Positions 30,714 through 39,177 of a stretch of 46,033 nt of DNA are shown here, one piece after another. The translations under genes and the position numbers were made by a program. Origin of the DNA: Treponema sp. UBA937 (GTDB taxonomy: Bacteria; Spirochaetota; Spirochaetia; Treponematales; Breznakiellaceae); the NCBI GenBank assembly GCA_002293455.1, contig DBDH01000112.1:1-46033 (forward strand), in the 5' to 3' direction. Under the pieces are notes generated by a model. It searched no databases, had not been told where the DNA came from, and saw only the letters and a list, made by a program, of their open reading frames with translations. Each line of letters begins with the position of its first letter. Within the stretch, counting starts at the first letter, position 1.

Positions 30714-31652
30714 ATGTCCATAAATACCAAATACAAGAACAGCGTCTTCACAACGCTGTTCAATGATTCAGCTGTGCTGAGGGAACTTTACGGCGCCCTC
30801 GGCGGTGTTGCCTTGCCGCCGGACACTCCCATAGAAATTAACACGCTCGAAAATGTGTTGTACATGGATTTTTACAACGATATCTCGTTTGAAATCGGCG
30901 GAAAACTGGTCGTGCTTATCGAGCATCAAAGTACCATAAACCCGAACATGGCTCTGCGGCTGTTGCTGTACATCACGAGAATTCTTGAGAAGAAAACACA
31001 AGGCAGTACCTTGTATTCAAGAAAACGTCTCACAATTCCCAATCCTGAGTTTTTTGTACTATACAACGGAACCGATCCCTTCCCCGATACCGCTGTTCTC
31101 CGTTTATCAGATTTATTTGCCAGCCCGGAGGATTTAGGCCTGCCTGAAAGGACGCATCATCTTCTGGATTTAGAGGTGAAAATCATCAACATCAACGAAG
31201 GAAGAAACGCGGAGATCGTAAATCGTTGTAAAGAACTGGCTGAATACAGCTTTTTTGTGGACAAAGTACGCTCATATCAAAAAGAGGGTTACGATTTAGA
31301 AGAAGCGATAAAAAAAGCTATCAAATATTGTGAGAAACATGATATACTGAGAGAGTATTTGAAGATACATGGTTCGGAGGTTTTGAATATACTGTTGGAA
31401 GAATGGAACATGGAAGACGCAATTGCTTACGCGAAAAAAGAAGGCTGGGAAGACAGACGTGAGGAAGGCAGAGCAGAAGGCATAGAGTTCGGGATGGAAA
31501 AAGGACGTTCCGAAGGTATAGAGTTCGGTATGGCAAGAGGCCGCGAAAAAGAACGAAAAGAGCGGGATACATATTTTCTTGAACTATTAGACCAGGGACT
31601 TTCCACGGATGAAATCAAACAACAGATTTATTCTGAAAGAAAGACTCCTTAA
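30714..31652 (+). CDS. Rpn/YhgA-like PD-(D/E)XK nuclease family protein
   Basis: 312 residues from ATG 30714; GTG 30702 lies in the hairpin arm and is less likely. The N-terminal nuclease-like domain has NSVFTTLFND, VLYMDFYNDISFEIGGKLV and LVVLIEHQST (about 65-85), the D...ExQ arrangement of the Rpn 'recombination-promoting nuclease / putative transposase' family. The C-terminal third is helical with two EGIEFGM repeats, typical of the family. Rpn proteins are DNA endonucleases that stimulate RecA-independent recombination and occur in many copies per genome; some act in phage defence. It sits in the middle of the pectin region without functional connection, flanked by repeats. Confidence 0.8.
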   Translation: MSINTKYKNSVFTTLFNDSAVLRELYGALGGVALPPDTPIEINTLENVLYMDFYNDISFEIGGKLVVLIEHQSTINPNMALRLLLYITRILEKKTQGSTLYSRKRLTIPNPEFFVLYNGTDPFPDTAVLRLSDLFASPEDLGLPERTHHLLDLEVKIININEGRNAEIVNRCKELAEYSFFVDKVRSYQKEGYDLEEAIKKAIKYCEKHDILREYLKIHGSEVLNILLEEWNMEDAIAYAKKEGWEDRREEGRAEGIEFGMEKGRSEGIEFGMARGREKERKERDTYFLELLDQGLSTDEIKQQIYSERKTP

Positions 31653-31682
31653 AGATACACGATTCGGTGTTGCGTCAGGAGA

Positions 31683-31720
31683 GCTTGACACCCGAAAAGC
31701 CTGGTTTTGTAGTAGTATAG
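31683..31720. repeat. Fragment of the pectin-region intergenic repeat
   Basis: CTTGACACCCGAAAAGCCTG followed by GTTTTGTAGTAGTATAG matches the first part of the repeats at 30521 and 37765 but has no terminator half. The remaining 31653-31884 gap holds only AT-rich sequence and the Shine-Dalgarno of the next gene. Confidence 0.5.
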
Positions 31721-31884
31721 AACTATCTGTATCTCACGTATAATTTGTGAAAGGAACGGTTACTTGGTTGTTGATTGAAATTTAGTGCAACAGAATAGTG
31801 TTATTCATGTAAGAATAGTCCAAAATTCGGTCTGCTTATTTTTTGTATGATATAGGATAATATTGACAGAGGAGACAGAAAATT

Positions 31885-32667
31885 ATGGATATGAATAGCT
31901 TCAGTCTTAATGGAAAAGTTGCTCTGGTTACTGGAGCTTCCTATGGTATCGGGTTTACTATTGCTTCGGCCTTTGCAAAAATGGGTGCGAAAATCGCTTT
32001 TAACGACATCAATCAGGAACTGGTTGACAAAGGTATTGCTTCCTATAAGGAAGCCGGTATTGAGGCAAACGGATATGTCTGTGATGTTACTGATGAAACC
32101 GCCGTTGTTGAGCTGATAAAGAAAATTGAAACTGATATCGGCGTTATCGATATTCTCGTTAATAATGCGGGGATTATCAAACGCATACCTATGACGGAAA
32201 TGTCCGCGGAAGACTGGAGGAAGGTTATCGATGTTGATCTCAACGCGCCTTTTATTCTTTCCAAGGCGGTAATTCCCGGAATGATAAAGAAGGGCGCCGG
32301 AAAGATTGTCAATATATGCAGTATGATGAGTGAATTGGGACGAGAAACCGTCAGCGCTTATGCGGCGGCAAAGGGCGGACTCAAGATGCTTACCCGCAAT
32401 ATTGCTTCTGAATATGGACAGTATAATATCCAGTGTAACGGCATTGGTCCCGGATACATCGCGACTCCGCAGACAGCGCCGCTGAGGGAAGAGGGACATC
32501 CGTTCAATACGTTTATTGTTTCCCGCACCCCTGCTAACCGCTGGGGAACTCCCGCCGATCTTGAAGGCCCTGCGGTATTCCTCGCTTCAAACGCGTCGGA
32601 TTTTGTCAATGGTCATGTTTTGTATGTTGATGGCGGTATTCTCGCCTATATCGGAAAGCAGCCCTAA
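31885..32667 (+). CDS. SDR oxidoreductase, gluconate 5-dehydrogenase / KduD-like
   Basis: 260-residue classical short-chain dehydrogenase. NAD(P)-binding TGASYGIG (16-23), NNAG (93-96) and catalytic Ser146, Tyr159, Lys163 (YAAAK) are all present. The closest recalled relatives are gluconate 5-dehydrogenases (IdnO) and 2-deoxy-D-gluconate 3-dehydrogenase (KduD). In pectin catabolism KduD reduces 2,5-diketo-3-deoxygluconate to KDG. Its position between pectate lyases and a pectin esterase favours that role; this is inference from context. GAGGAGACAG precedes the ATG, and the CE8 gene follows 18 bases later, so they are likely co-transcribed. Confidence 0.85.
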   Translation: MDMNSFSLNGKVALVTGASYGIGFTIASAFAKMGAKIAFNDINQELVDKGIASYKEAGIEANGYVCDVTDETAVVELIKKIETDIGVIDILVNNAGIIKRIPMTEMSAEDWRKVIDVDLNAPFILSKAVIPGMIKKGAGKIVNICSMMSELGRETVSAYAAAKGGLKMLTRNIASEYGQYNIQCNGIGPGYIATPQTAPLREEGHPFNTFIVSRTPANRWGTPADLEGPAVFLASNASDFVNGHVLYVDGGILAYIGKQP

Positions 32668-32685
32668 CAAGGAGTAAATGTTATC

Positions 32686-35154
32686 ATGGATAATAAAAAG
32701 CGGTATATTCGGCGGTCGGCAATGGCCGCTATCATCTTCCTATTAATTGTTGTTTTAAGCACTGCCGCCTGTTCTTCCCAGTCGGTAGTAGAGGATGCCC
32801 CTGAAAATCTTACGGATATCATATATTTTGAGGATGATTTTTCCGCGGGAATGGATAACTGGGATGCCGCGGGCGGGACAGCGGCGGTTGAATCTGCCGG
32901 TGATCGGAATGTATTGCGATTTACCTCCGATGATGCCACCTCAGGTATTGTTCTCAAGCTGAAGCAAGAGATATGGGAGACGATACAGTCTCAGAGTCAG
33001 GGAAATTTCTATGTAGAGATGGGTATCGTTCTTACCGATGATTCCACAGGAAACAAAAATATCGGTATTGCGTCGGATATCTCGCCTGACGGAAACGCTT
33101 TTTATTACGGCGGCATCAATTATAATAACCGCCTCCAGATGGGCTACCTTCCGGGAGACGGTAAGGGCTATCAGAATACCAGCGGAATTCCAATGGTAAA
33201 ACCCGATGGTGAGTACAGAACCGACGGGTATAAGCTCCGCTACGAGATCAGCAAAGATGGAAGCAAAGACGAGATCATGATGTACATGAATGATATTCCC
33301 ATCGGGAAGAACAATGTGCCGGTTTCGTATACCGTTCCTGAAGCGAATAGGGTTCCGGACGGCAGTGGTATAGGCGTGTATTCCTGCGGCGCTTCTTTTG
33401 TTCTTGAGTATGTGAAGGTTGGCCCTTTGAACAGCGGAAAGACAGCGCTGCTGATTTCCACTGCGGATTCTGATTTTGTTCAGCTTTCCGGAAGTATTGC
33501 CTATAAGGAAACCGCAAAAACTCTCCGCGCGGGAGAGTCTCCTCTGGAATTTACGGTTACGGCACGGCGTTTTAATGGCAGCGATGACAGCTATACGCTT
33601 ACTGTTTCCGGAGATTCGGTCAGTCTCTCCTCCGAAGGGGGGGCGAGCGGAACTTCCTTTTCCGTTACTCCCGTGAAGCCGGGGGAATCGGAAGTCATTA
33701 TTGCAAACCAATCCAGTCCGGAGTCTTCACGGAAGATACTTTTTACTGTAGAAGAAGGTTTGACATTTACCAAAGACAATTACAGCGGTCTTGCGGAGAA
33801 ACTGGTTCCTGCCCCTGGTTCGGCGAATGTTTTTGAGGATACGGGACTGATTATCACCTTTGATGATGTTCCTCTCCTTGCGGAAGCCGGGGCTGTCTAT
33901 ATATATGATGCCGCGGCTAATGAAGTGGCGGATATTATACAGTTTTCCGCTGAAAAAAATATCTATGGTACACGGGAATTGAATGTGGGCAGTCAGCTTG
34001 TGACCGCGCAGGGGAAAACAGTAGAAATTATTCCCCATTCCGGTAAGCTCCAAGCGGGAAGGAATTATTATATCGCCATCCCCGACGGCGTTATTTCGGG
34101 AAGCATAAACGGGAATAACTTTACCGGTTTCAATCCCGAAGACAGGAGCTGGACGTTTACGGTGCGTGCGGCCCATACGCCAAGCGGAGAGATAACGGTT
34201 TCCCGGACTGGAAACGCGGATTTCCGCACGGTTCGGGGCGCTCTTGATTATGCCGCGGGGAATAAGGGGCTTACCCAGGTTTCCATCAGCATTGCTCCCG
34301 GTACATACCGCGGGAATCTCACCTGGGACGATCCGCGTCCTCTTGTTCTCAAAGGTACAAGCACGGAAAACACTAATACGATTATCTCCTTTGAAAACTA
34401 CGAAAGTTTGAATTCGGGAACCGACAACCGGGCACTTTTCCTTATGAAAAAGGGGAATGTGTCGATTGAAAATCTTACCATCGAAAATATCCGCGAAAAA
34501 GGCGGAGCAAACTCAAGCGCGAGCAATCAGGCTGAGACAATCTATTTTAATAATGATTCAGGGACGCTGATTGTAAAAAATGTGCGCCTTATCAGCCGGC
34601 AGGATACCATTCTGGTAAAAGGCTATAGCTGGTTTTACAATTGCTATGTCACCGGCGATGTGGATTTTATCTGGGGTTATCCCGATACGGCGCTCTTTGA
34701 AAATTGTGTTATCAATGCCCGTACCGATGACAGGGGAGGGGTCCGTCCGTCTTACGTTCTTCAGGCGCGTGCGAGACCGGATAAAAAGGGCTTTGTGTTC
34801 CTTAACTGCGATTTTACCGCTGATGCGGACCGTCAAGGGGAGGTGTATTTCGCCAGAACCGGAGGGGCAGGCAGCGCGTCAAGAGACTGGGACAGTATCG
34901 CTATAATAAACTCCCATGTTGCCGACAATTATACCTTGGCCGGGTGGAGTGATGATGGAAAAAGCGTATATCCTGCTAAAGGAAGCGCTTCTACAGGATG
35001 GCGGGAATACGGGAACGTAAAAGCGGACGGCAGAACCCCTGTGGATGTTTCACAGCGTCACGCCGCTTCTTATATCATGACCAATGCTGAATATCAGGCC
35101 GGTTATTCCGACCGGTCAAAAATCTTCGCCGGTACGCCGCTTTCAGGAGAATAG
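32686..35154 (+). CDS. Pectin methylesterase (CE8) multidomain lipoprotein
   Basis: 822 residues. Signal peptide with lipobox STAAC (Cys about 28), an N-terminal beta-sandwich (about 45-250, DDFSAGMDNWD) that may bind carbohydrate, an Ig-like domain (about 260-360), an SbsA-type Ig-like domain (about 370-495), then the CE8 right-handed beta-helix (about 501-815). CE8 motifs: NQAETIYF, SRQDTILV and GDVDFIWG supply the Gln and two catalytic Asp residues. The usual GRPW motif reads ARTG here, so the Trp partner of the conserved Arg is displaced. The enzyme should remove methyl esters from pectin, preparing substrate for the lyases. AAGGAG lies about 12 bases before the ATG; the PL1 gene starts two bases after the stop. 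Confidence 0.88.
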   Translation: MDNKKRYIRRSAMAAIIFLLIVVLSTAACSSQSVVEDAPENLTDIIYFEDDFSAGMDNWDAAGGTAAVESAGDRNVLRFTSDDATSGIVLKLKQEIWETIQSQSQGNFYVEMGIVLTDDSTGNKNIGIASDISPDGNAFYYGGINYNNRLQMGYLPGDGKGYQNTSGIPMVKPDGEYRTDGYKLRYEISKDGSKDEIMMYMNDIPIGKNNVPVSYTVPEANRVPDGSGIGVYSCGASFVLEYVKVGPLNSGKTALLISTADSDFVQLSGSIAYKETAKTLRAGESPLEFTVTARRFNGSDDSYTLTVSGDSVSLSSEGGASGTSFSVTPVKPGESEVIIANQSSPESSRKILFTVEEGLTFTKDNYSGLAEKLVPAPGSANVFEDTGLIITFDDVPLLAEAGAVYIYDAAANEVADIIQFSAEKNIYGTRELNVGSQLVTAQGKTVEIIPHSGKLQAGRNYYIAIPDGVISGSINGNNFTGFNPEDRSWTFTVRAAHTPSGEITVSRTGNADFRTVRGALDYAAGNKGLTQVSISIAPGTYRGNLTWDDPRPLVLKGTSTENTNTIISFENYESLNSGTDNRALFLMKKGNVSIENLTIENIREKGGANSSASNQAETIYFNNDSGTLIVKNVRLISRQDTILVKGYSWFYNCYVTGDVDFIWGYPDTALFENCVINARTDDRGGVRPSYVLQARARPDKKGFVFLNCDFTADADRQGEVYFARTGGAGSASRDWDSIAIINSHVADNYTLAGWSDDGKSVYPAKGSASTGWREYGNVKADGRTPVDVSQRHAASYIMTNAEYQAGYSDRSKIFAGTPLSGE

Positions 35155-35156
35155 TA

Positions 35157-36434
35157 GTGGATTATACATACAACCGGACTCCTTTCCGGAGGAGTCTGAT
35201 ATGCTTGCTCATTTTCGCGGGACTGTGCGCTGTGATGGCGGCGCTTATTTCCTGTGAGCTTCCAACAAAGGACGATCCAGGTACTCCGAAACTGATGGAT
35301 CCTGCTGTTGTTGCCGCTCAGATAGGGATTATCGAGAGTCTGGCGGGTAAAAAAGCAGTTACCTACGGTTGGGCGGATATGGCAAACAACAAAGCCGGCT
35401 TGAGCTATGCGGCTTCGGTACTGGTTATTGATGATGCTTCCTATCCGGATCCGATTGAAAAACGCGAGGCTTTTACTAATGCGGCAAACGACGGCAATAA
35501 ATTCATCATTGTTAACGGTGATGTAGATCTTTCTGACGGAAAGATTTCCGATGACGATAAATCGTATTTTGATCGATTTAATCCGGACGGAAGCCGGACC
35601 AACGAAGATATTACGTATGCAATCGGTTCGAAGACGGTCATTTTCGGAATCAACAACGCGAGGCTCATGTTCGGCGGAATGCGGATCAATGGCAAAAATA
35701 ATATCATTATCAGGAATGTCACCTTTTATGACGCCCACGGTTCTACGGAAAAAAATACTTCCATAGATTCAGACTCAAAAGCCAGCATTGATGCTCTGTC
35801 GGTAGAAGGAAACAGCAATGGCATCTGGGTGGATCATTGTACTTTTACCGACGGTACATGCGATGACATGATCCGCAACTACAACCACGATGGCGCCTTT
35901 GATATCAAACAGGGAAAGAATATCACCGTTTCTTACTGTGAATTTACGAACCACGATAAGGTGATGCTGATAGCGCCCAATGATAATTATACAACTCCGG
36001 AAGACCGGCAGATAACGCTGCACCATAATTATTTTCACCATACGACCCAGCGTATGCCCCGCTCCAGAGGCTGTGAGATGCACATCTATAATAACTACTA
36101 TAACAATATAGGCGTACCCGGAAACAGCGGTTACTCTCTGGGGCCTGGAATTGGGTCGCAATTTATTGTAGAAAATAACAATTTCGGTTCCCATCAGTCA
36201 TCGATAGTGAAATATTATGATTCATCAGCGGAAGGAGCCTCTACGTTTTCAAAGTTCTACCATTCAGGAAACCACGGATTCAACACAAACAATATCGGCA
36301 GTCATTTGAGTTCAACGAAACCTTGGGTTATACCCTATAAGTATACCTTGGAATCGGCGTCGGGATTGAGCAGTTCTGTTCCCCAAAAAGCTGGAAGCGG
36401 AAAGAGCGTAAGCAGTAATGGTTCCCTCCTGTAG
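35157..36434 (+). CDS. PL1-family pectate lyase lipoprotein (third)
   Basis: 425 residues from GTG 35157 with AGGAGA seven bases upstream. Signal peptide with lipobox ALISC (Cys about 39), then a single PL1 beta-helix domain (about 55-400). Motifs: IWVDHCTFTDGTCDD (about 223-237, Ca-binding), NHDKVMLIAPND, TLHHNYFHHTTQRMPRSRG (about 285-303, with the Arg-Met-Pro-Arg catalytic region). No Ig-like or linker domains, unlike the pair at 25-30 kb. Directly downstream of the CE8 gene and very similar to the next gene. Confidence 0.9.
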   Translation: MDYTYNRTPFRRSLICLLIFAGLCAVMAALISCELPTKDDPGTPKLMDPAVVAAQIGIIESLAGKKAVTYGWADMANNKAGLSYAASVLVIDDASYPDPIEKREAFTNAANDGNKFIIVNGDVDLSDGKISDDDKSYFDRFNPDGSRTNEDITYAIGSKTVIFGINNARLMFGGMRINGKNNIIIRNVTFYDAHGSTEKNTSIDSDSKASIDALSVEGNSNGIWVDHCTFTDGTCDDMIRNYNHDGAFDIKQGKNITVSYCEFTNHDKVMLIAPNDNYTTPEDRQITLHHNYFHHTTQRMPRSRGCEMHIYNNYYNNIGVPGNSGYSLGPGIGSQFIVENNNFGSHQSSIVKYYDSSAEGASTFSKFYHSGNHGFNTNNIGSHLSSTKPWVIPYKYTLESASGLSSSVPQKAGSGKSVSSNGSLL

Positions 36435-36452
36435 GAATTGAGAAGAAAAGAA

Positions 36453-37763
36453 ATGAATTATAAGTATAAGCGGATTTCCTTAAGAAATCCAAAATGCCGG
36501 TCTCTGCCGATTTTCGCGGCGGGTATTATGAGCCTCTGTGCCGTGATGACGCTTGTTTCCTGCCAAAGTACGAAATCGGCGGGCGCGGACAGCTATGCCC
36601 TCGATTCCCAAATAGGGATTGTCAGTTCCCTTGCGGGCAGACAGGCTGCCACAAACGGCTGGGCGGATAGGGCAAATAAGGGTTCCGGCCTGACATACGC
36701 GGCTTCGGTACTGGTTATTGATGATGCTTCCTATCCGGATCCGATTGCAAAACGCAAGGCTTTTACCGACGCGGCAAGCGTCGGCAGGAGATTCATCATT
36801 GTTGACGGGGATGTAGATCTTTCTGACGGAAAGATTTCCGATGACGATAAATCGTATTTTGATGAATTCAGTAATGTGGGCGGAAAGCGGCTTCATGGTG
36901 ATATTGTTTTTCAAATCGGCTCAAATACAACCATTTTCGGGGTTAATAATGCGCGGCTCATGTTTGGGGGGATGCAGATCAATGGCAGATCGAATATCAT
37001 CATCCGTAATGTCACCTTTTATGACGCCCACGGTTCTACGGAAATAGACACTTCCATAGACCCAAACTCAAAAGCCAGTATCGATGCTCTGGGGATTGAA
37101 GGAAGCAGCAATGGCATCTGGGTGGATCACTGTACTTTTACCGACGGTACATGCAGTGATCTGATACGCAATTACAATCACGATGGCGCCTTTGATATCA
37201 AACAGGGAAAGAATATCACTGTTTCTTACTGTGAATTTACGAACCACGATAAGGTGATGCTGATAGCGCCCAATGATAGTTATACAACTCCGGAAGACCG
37301 GCAGATAACGCTGCATCATAATTATTTTCATGGTACGACCCAGCGTATGCCCCGCTCAAGAGGCTGTCAGATGCATATCTATAATAACTATTATGACAAC
37401 ATAGGTGTGGTTGGAAACGATGGTTATTCACTGGGACCTGGAATAGGCTCACAATACATTGTAGAAAATAATTTTTTTGGGTCCCATCGGTCAAGGATTG
37501 TCAGGTATTATGATAAATCCAAATTGACGGATGCTGCGTTTTCCCGCTTTTATCATTCAGGGAACAGTCCTGAACTTACGGCTGCTTATTGTTCCTATGA
37601 CAGCGGCACAACCGTGAAGGATTTCAATGTCCATGCGAGTTCAACAAAGCCCTGGGAAATACCCTACAGTTATAGTCCGGAAGCGGCGTCGGAACTGAAT
37701 AGTTCCATTCCCCAAAAGGCCGGAAGCGGAAAAGCCGCAGCCGCTGATGGTTCTCTGAAATAA
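36453..37763 (+). CDS. PL1-family pectate lyase lipoprotein (fourth)
   Basis: 436 residues from ATG 36453; the in-frame TTG 36438 is too close to the only GGA upstream. Lipobox LVSC (Cys about 36). The PL1 domain is nearly superimposable on the upstream gene, with long shared stretches around SVLVIDDASYPDPI, DVDLSDGKISDDDKSYFD and FDIKQGKNITVSYCEFTNHD, so the two are a recent tandem duplication. It differs by an insertion near the C-terminus (LTAAYCSYDSGTTV). Ends the SDR - CE8 - PL1 - PL1 unit; the terminator repeat follows. Confidence 0.9.
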   Translation: MNYKYKRISLRNPKCRSLPIFAAGIMSLCAVMTLVSCQSTKSAGADSYALDSQIGIVSSLAGRQAATNGWADRANKGSGLTYAASVLVIDDASYPDPIAKRKAFTDAASVGRRFIIVDGDVDLSDGKISDDDKSYFDEFSNVGGKRLHGDIVFQIGSNTTIFGVNNARLMFGGMQINGRSNIIIRNVTFYDAHGSTEIDTSIDPNSKASIDALGIEGSSNGIWVDHCTFTDGTCSDLIRNYNHDGAFDIKQGKNITVSYCEFTNHDKVMLIAPNDSYTTPEDRQITLHHNYFHGTTQRMPRSRGCQMHIYNNYYDNIGVVGNDGYSLGPGIGSQYIVENNFFGSHRSRIVRYYDKSKLTDAAFSRFYHSGNSPELTAAYCSYDSGTTVKDFNVHASSTKPWEIPYSYSPEAASELNSSIPQKAGSGKAAAADGSLK

Positions 37764-37860
37764 GGTGACTGTCACCCAAAAAGCCTGGCGTATTTGTGCG
37801 CAGGATGCACTATATATCTGGTAGAGTTTTCGAGAGGGGCGGTTTCGCTCCTCTTTTTTT
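37763..37860 (+). repeat. Intergenic repeat with terminator after the pectin unit
   Basis: Begins with the palindrome GGTGACTGTCACC, then AAAAAGCCTGGCGTATTTGT, and ends in AGAGGGGCG (37833-37841) / CGCTCCTCT (37846-37854) plus a T-tract to 37860. It parallels 30518-30647 and is the clearest member of the family. Confidence 0.65.
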
Positions 37861-37913
37861 GAGGGGAATATAGTTGTTCCTGACATCCAAAACGGTATCA
37901 TAGGAGGAGAACC

Positions 37914-38552
37914 ATGATAAAGGCGGTACTTTTTGATTTTGACGGAGTTTTAACACTTGACGAAACAGGTTCTCAATCTATATGCAATTATATATGTTCA
38001 GTTACCGGGATAAAAAAGGAACTGTTTTATAATGCCTATCGAGAATATAATCCGGATTTGCTGATAGGCAAAATAAGGCATGAAGATATATGGGAAAAAA
38101 TTTGTGATGCGGTTGGATGTGAAATTGAACCGGCAGTTTTGTATGATTCATTTATCAATACTCCTATAAATCGTGATATGCTGAGACTTGCTCAGGAGAT
38201 TAAACAAAGAGGATATACACTGGGAATGGTCACCGACAACAAAGTGGACAGAATCAAGAGTGTTGTAGATTATCATAAATGGTCCGCTTTGTTTGATGTG
38301 ATATCTGTTTCGGGGGAAATAGGTTCCGGAAAGAATCATGAAGATATATTTTTAACAACATTTGGCAGATTGATGGTAAAACCGGAAGAATGTGTATTTA
38401 TTGATAATACGCAGAAAAATCTTGTCGTTCCAGCCGGATTAGGCGTAAAAACATTGTTGTTTGACTACAAGAAAAATGACATCGCCGGATTGAAAAGTGA
38501 GCTGTCCCGGCTTGGGATTGATATCGGAAATATGGAAATAACCGGCATATAA
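37914..38552 (+). CDS. HAD-superfamily hydrolase
   Basis: 212 residues with FDFDGVL (Asp8, Asp10), MVTDN (motif II), a Lys in GSGKNHEDIF (motif III) and VFIDNTQKNL (motif IV, Asp). The helical cap (about 20-75) is typical of subfamily I. AGGAGGAG precedes the ATG. Substrate unknown. It is related in type but not closely to the HAD at 1099-1767. It may be co-transcribed with the HD-domain gene 31 bases downstream. Confidence 0.82.
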   Translation: MIKAVLFDFDGVLTLDETGSQSICNYICSVTGIKKELFYNAYREYNPDLLIGKIRHEDIWEKICDAVGCEIEPAVLYDSFINTPINRDMLRLAQEIKQRGYTLGMVTDNKVDRIKSVVDYHKWSALFDVISVSGEIGSGKNHEDIFLTTFGRLMVKPEECVFIDNTQKNLVVPAGLGVKTLLFDYKKNDIAGLKSELSRLGIDIGNMEITGI

Positions 38553-38583
38553 GGTGTAAAATATACAAACACAGGAGGCCATT

Positions 38584-39144
38584 ATGAAACCAACAAGACC
38601 CGATGCCGAAACCCTTTGGCGCAAGTACAACAGCGATGAAACCCTTTGGAAGCACGCTCTTTCCGTGGAAGCCGCGATGCGGCACTTTGCCGAAATTTCC
38701 GGCGAAGATGCCGATGCCTGGGGAATCATCGGATTGGTGCATGACATCGATTATCAAATGTATCCGAACGAACATTGCGTCAAGGCAAGACCCATTCTGG
38801 AAGAAGCCGGATGGCCGGAAGAATATATCAGGGCGGTTCAAAGCCACGGCTGGGAACTGTGCGTCGATGTGGAGCCTCTTTCCGCAATGGAAAAAACCTT
38901 GTACGCCGTGGATGAACTTACCGGGTTTATCACTGCCTGCGCCCTTGTACGCCCTTCCAAAAGCGTGAACGATCTCGAAGTAAAATCCGTAAAGAAAAAA
39001 TGGAAGGTTCCGGCCTTTGCCGCGGGAGTGAATCGTTCCGTGATAGAAAAGGGCGCCGAAAGAATGGGAATCTCTCTTGATGAATTGATCAATGAGACAA
39101 TTCTTGCCATGCGGAAGGCAGCATTTGAAATCGGGTTGGCTTAG
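38584..39144 (+). CDS. HD-domain (HDIG-type) phosphohydrolase-like protein
   Basis: 186 residues. HD-superfamily metal ligands can be placed at His24 (LWKHALSVE), His53-Asp54 (LVHDIDY), His88 (QSHGWE) and Asp110 (AVDELTG). Such small stand-alone HD proteins are usually annotated as HDIG or metal-dependent phosphohydrolases with nucleotide-like substrates; the actual substrate is unknown. AGGAGG precedes the ATG. The next gene, with a cyclic-nucleotide-binding fold, starts 34 bases later, so the two may share a regulatory theme. Confidence 0.82.
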   Translation: MKPTRPDAETLWRKYNSDETLWKHALSVEAAMRHFAEISGEDADAWGIIGLVHDIDYQMYPNEHCVKARPILEEAGWPEEYIRAVQSHGWELCVDVEPLSAMEKTLYAVDELTGFITACALVRPSKSVNDLEVKSVKKKWKVPAFAAGVNRSVIEKGAERMGISLDELINETILAMRKAAFEIGLA

Positions 39145-39177
39145 TATTAAAATAAAAATGAAAGAGGGGGCGGCGTT

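Noticed and set aside
30714..31652. Insertion-sequence transposase
   Set aside because: Rpn/YhgA-like proteins are often labelled 'putative transposase', but there are no terminal inverted repeats or target duplications; it is better described as a nuclease-family gene.
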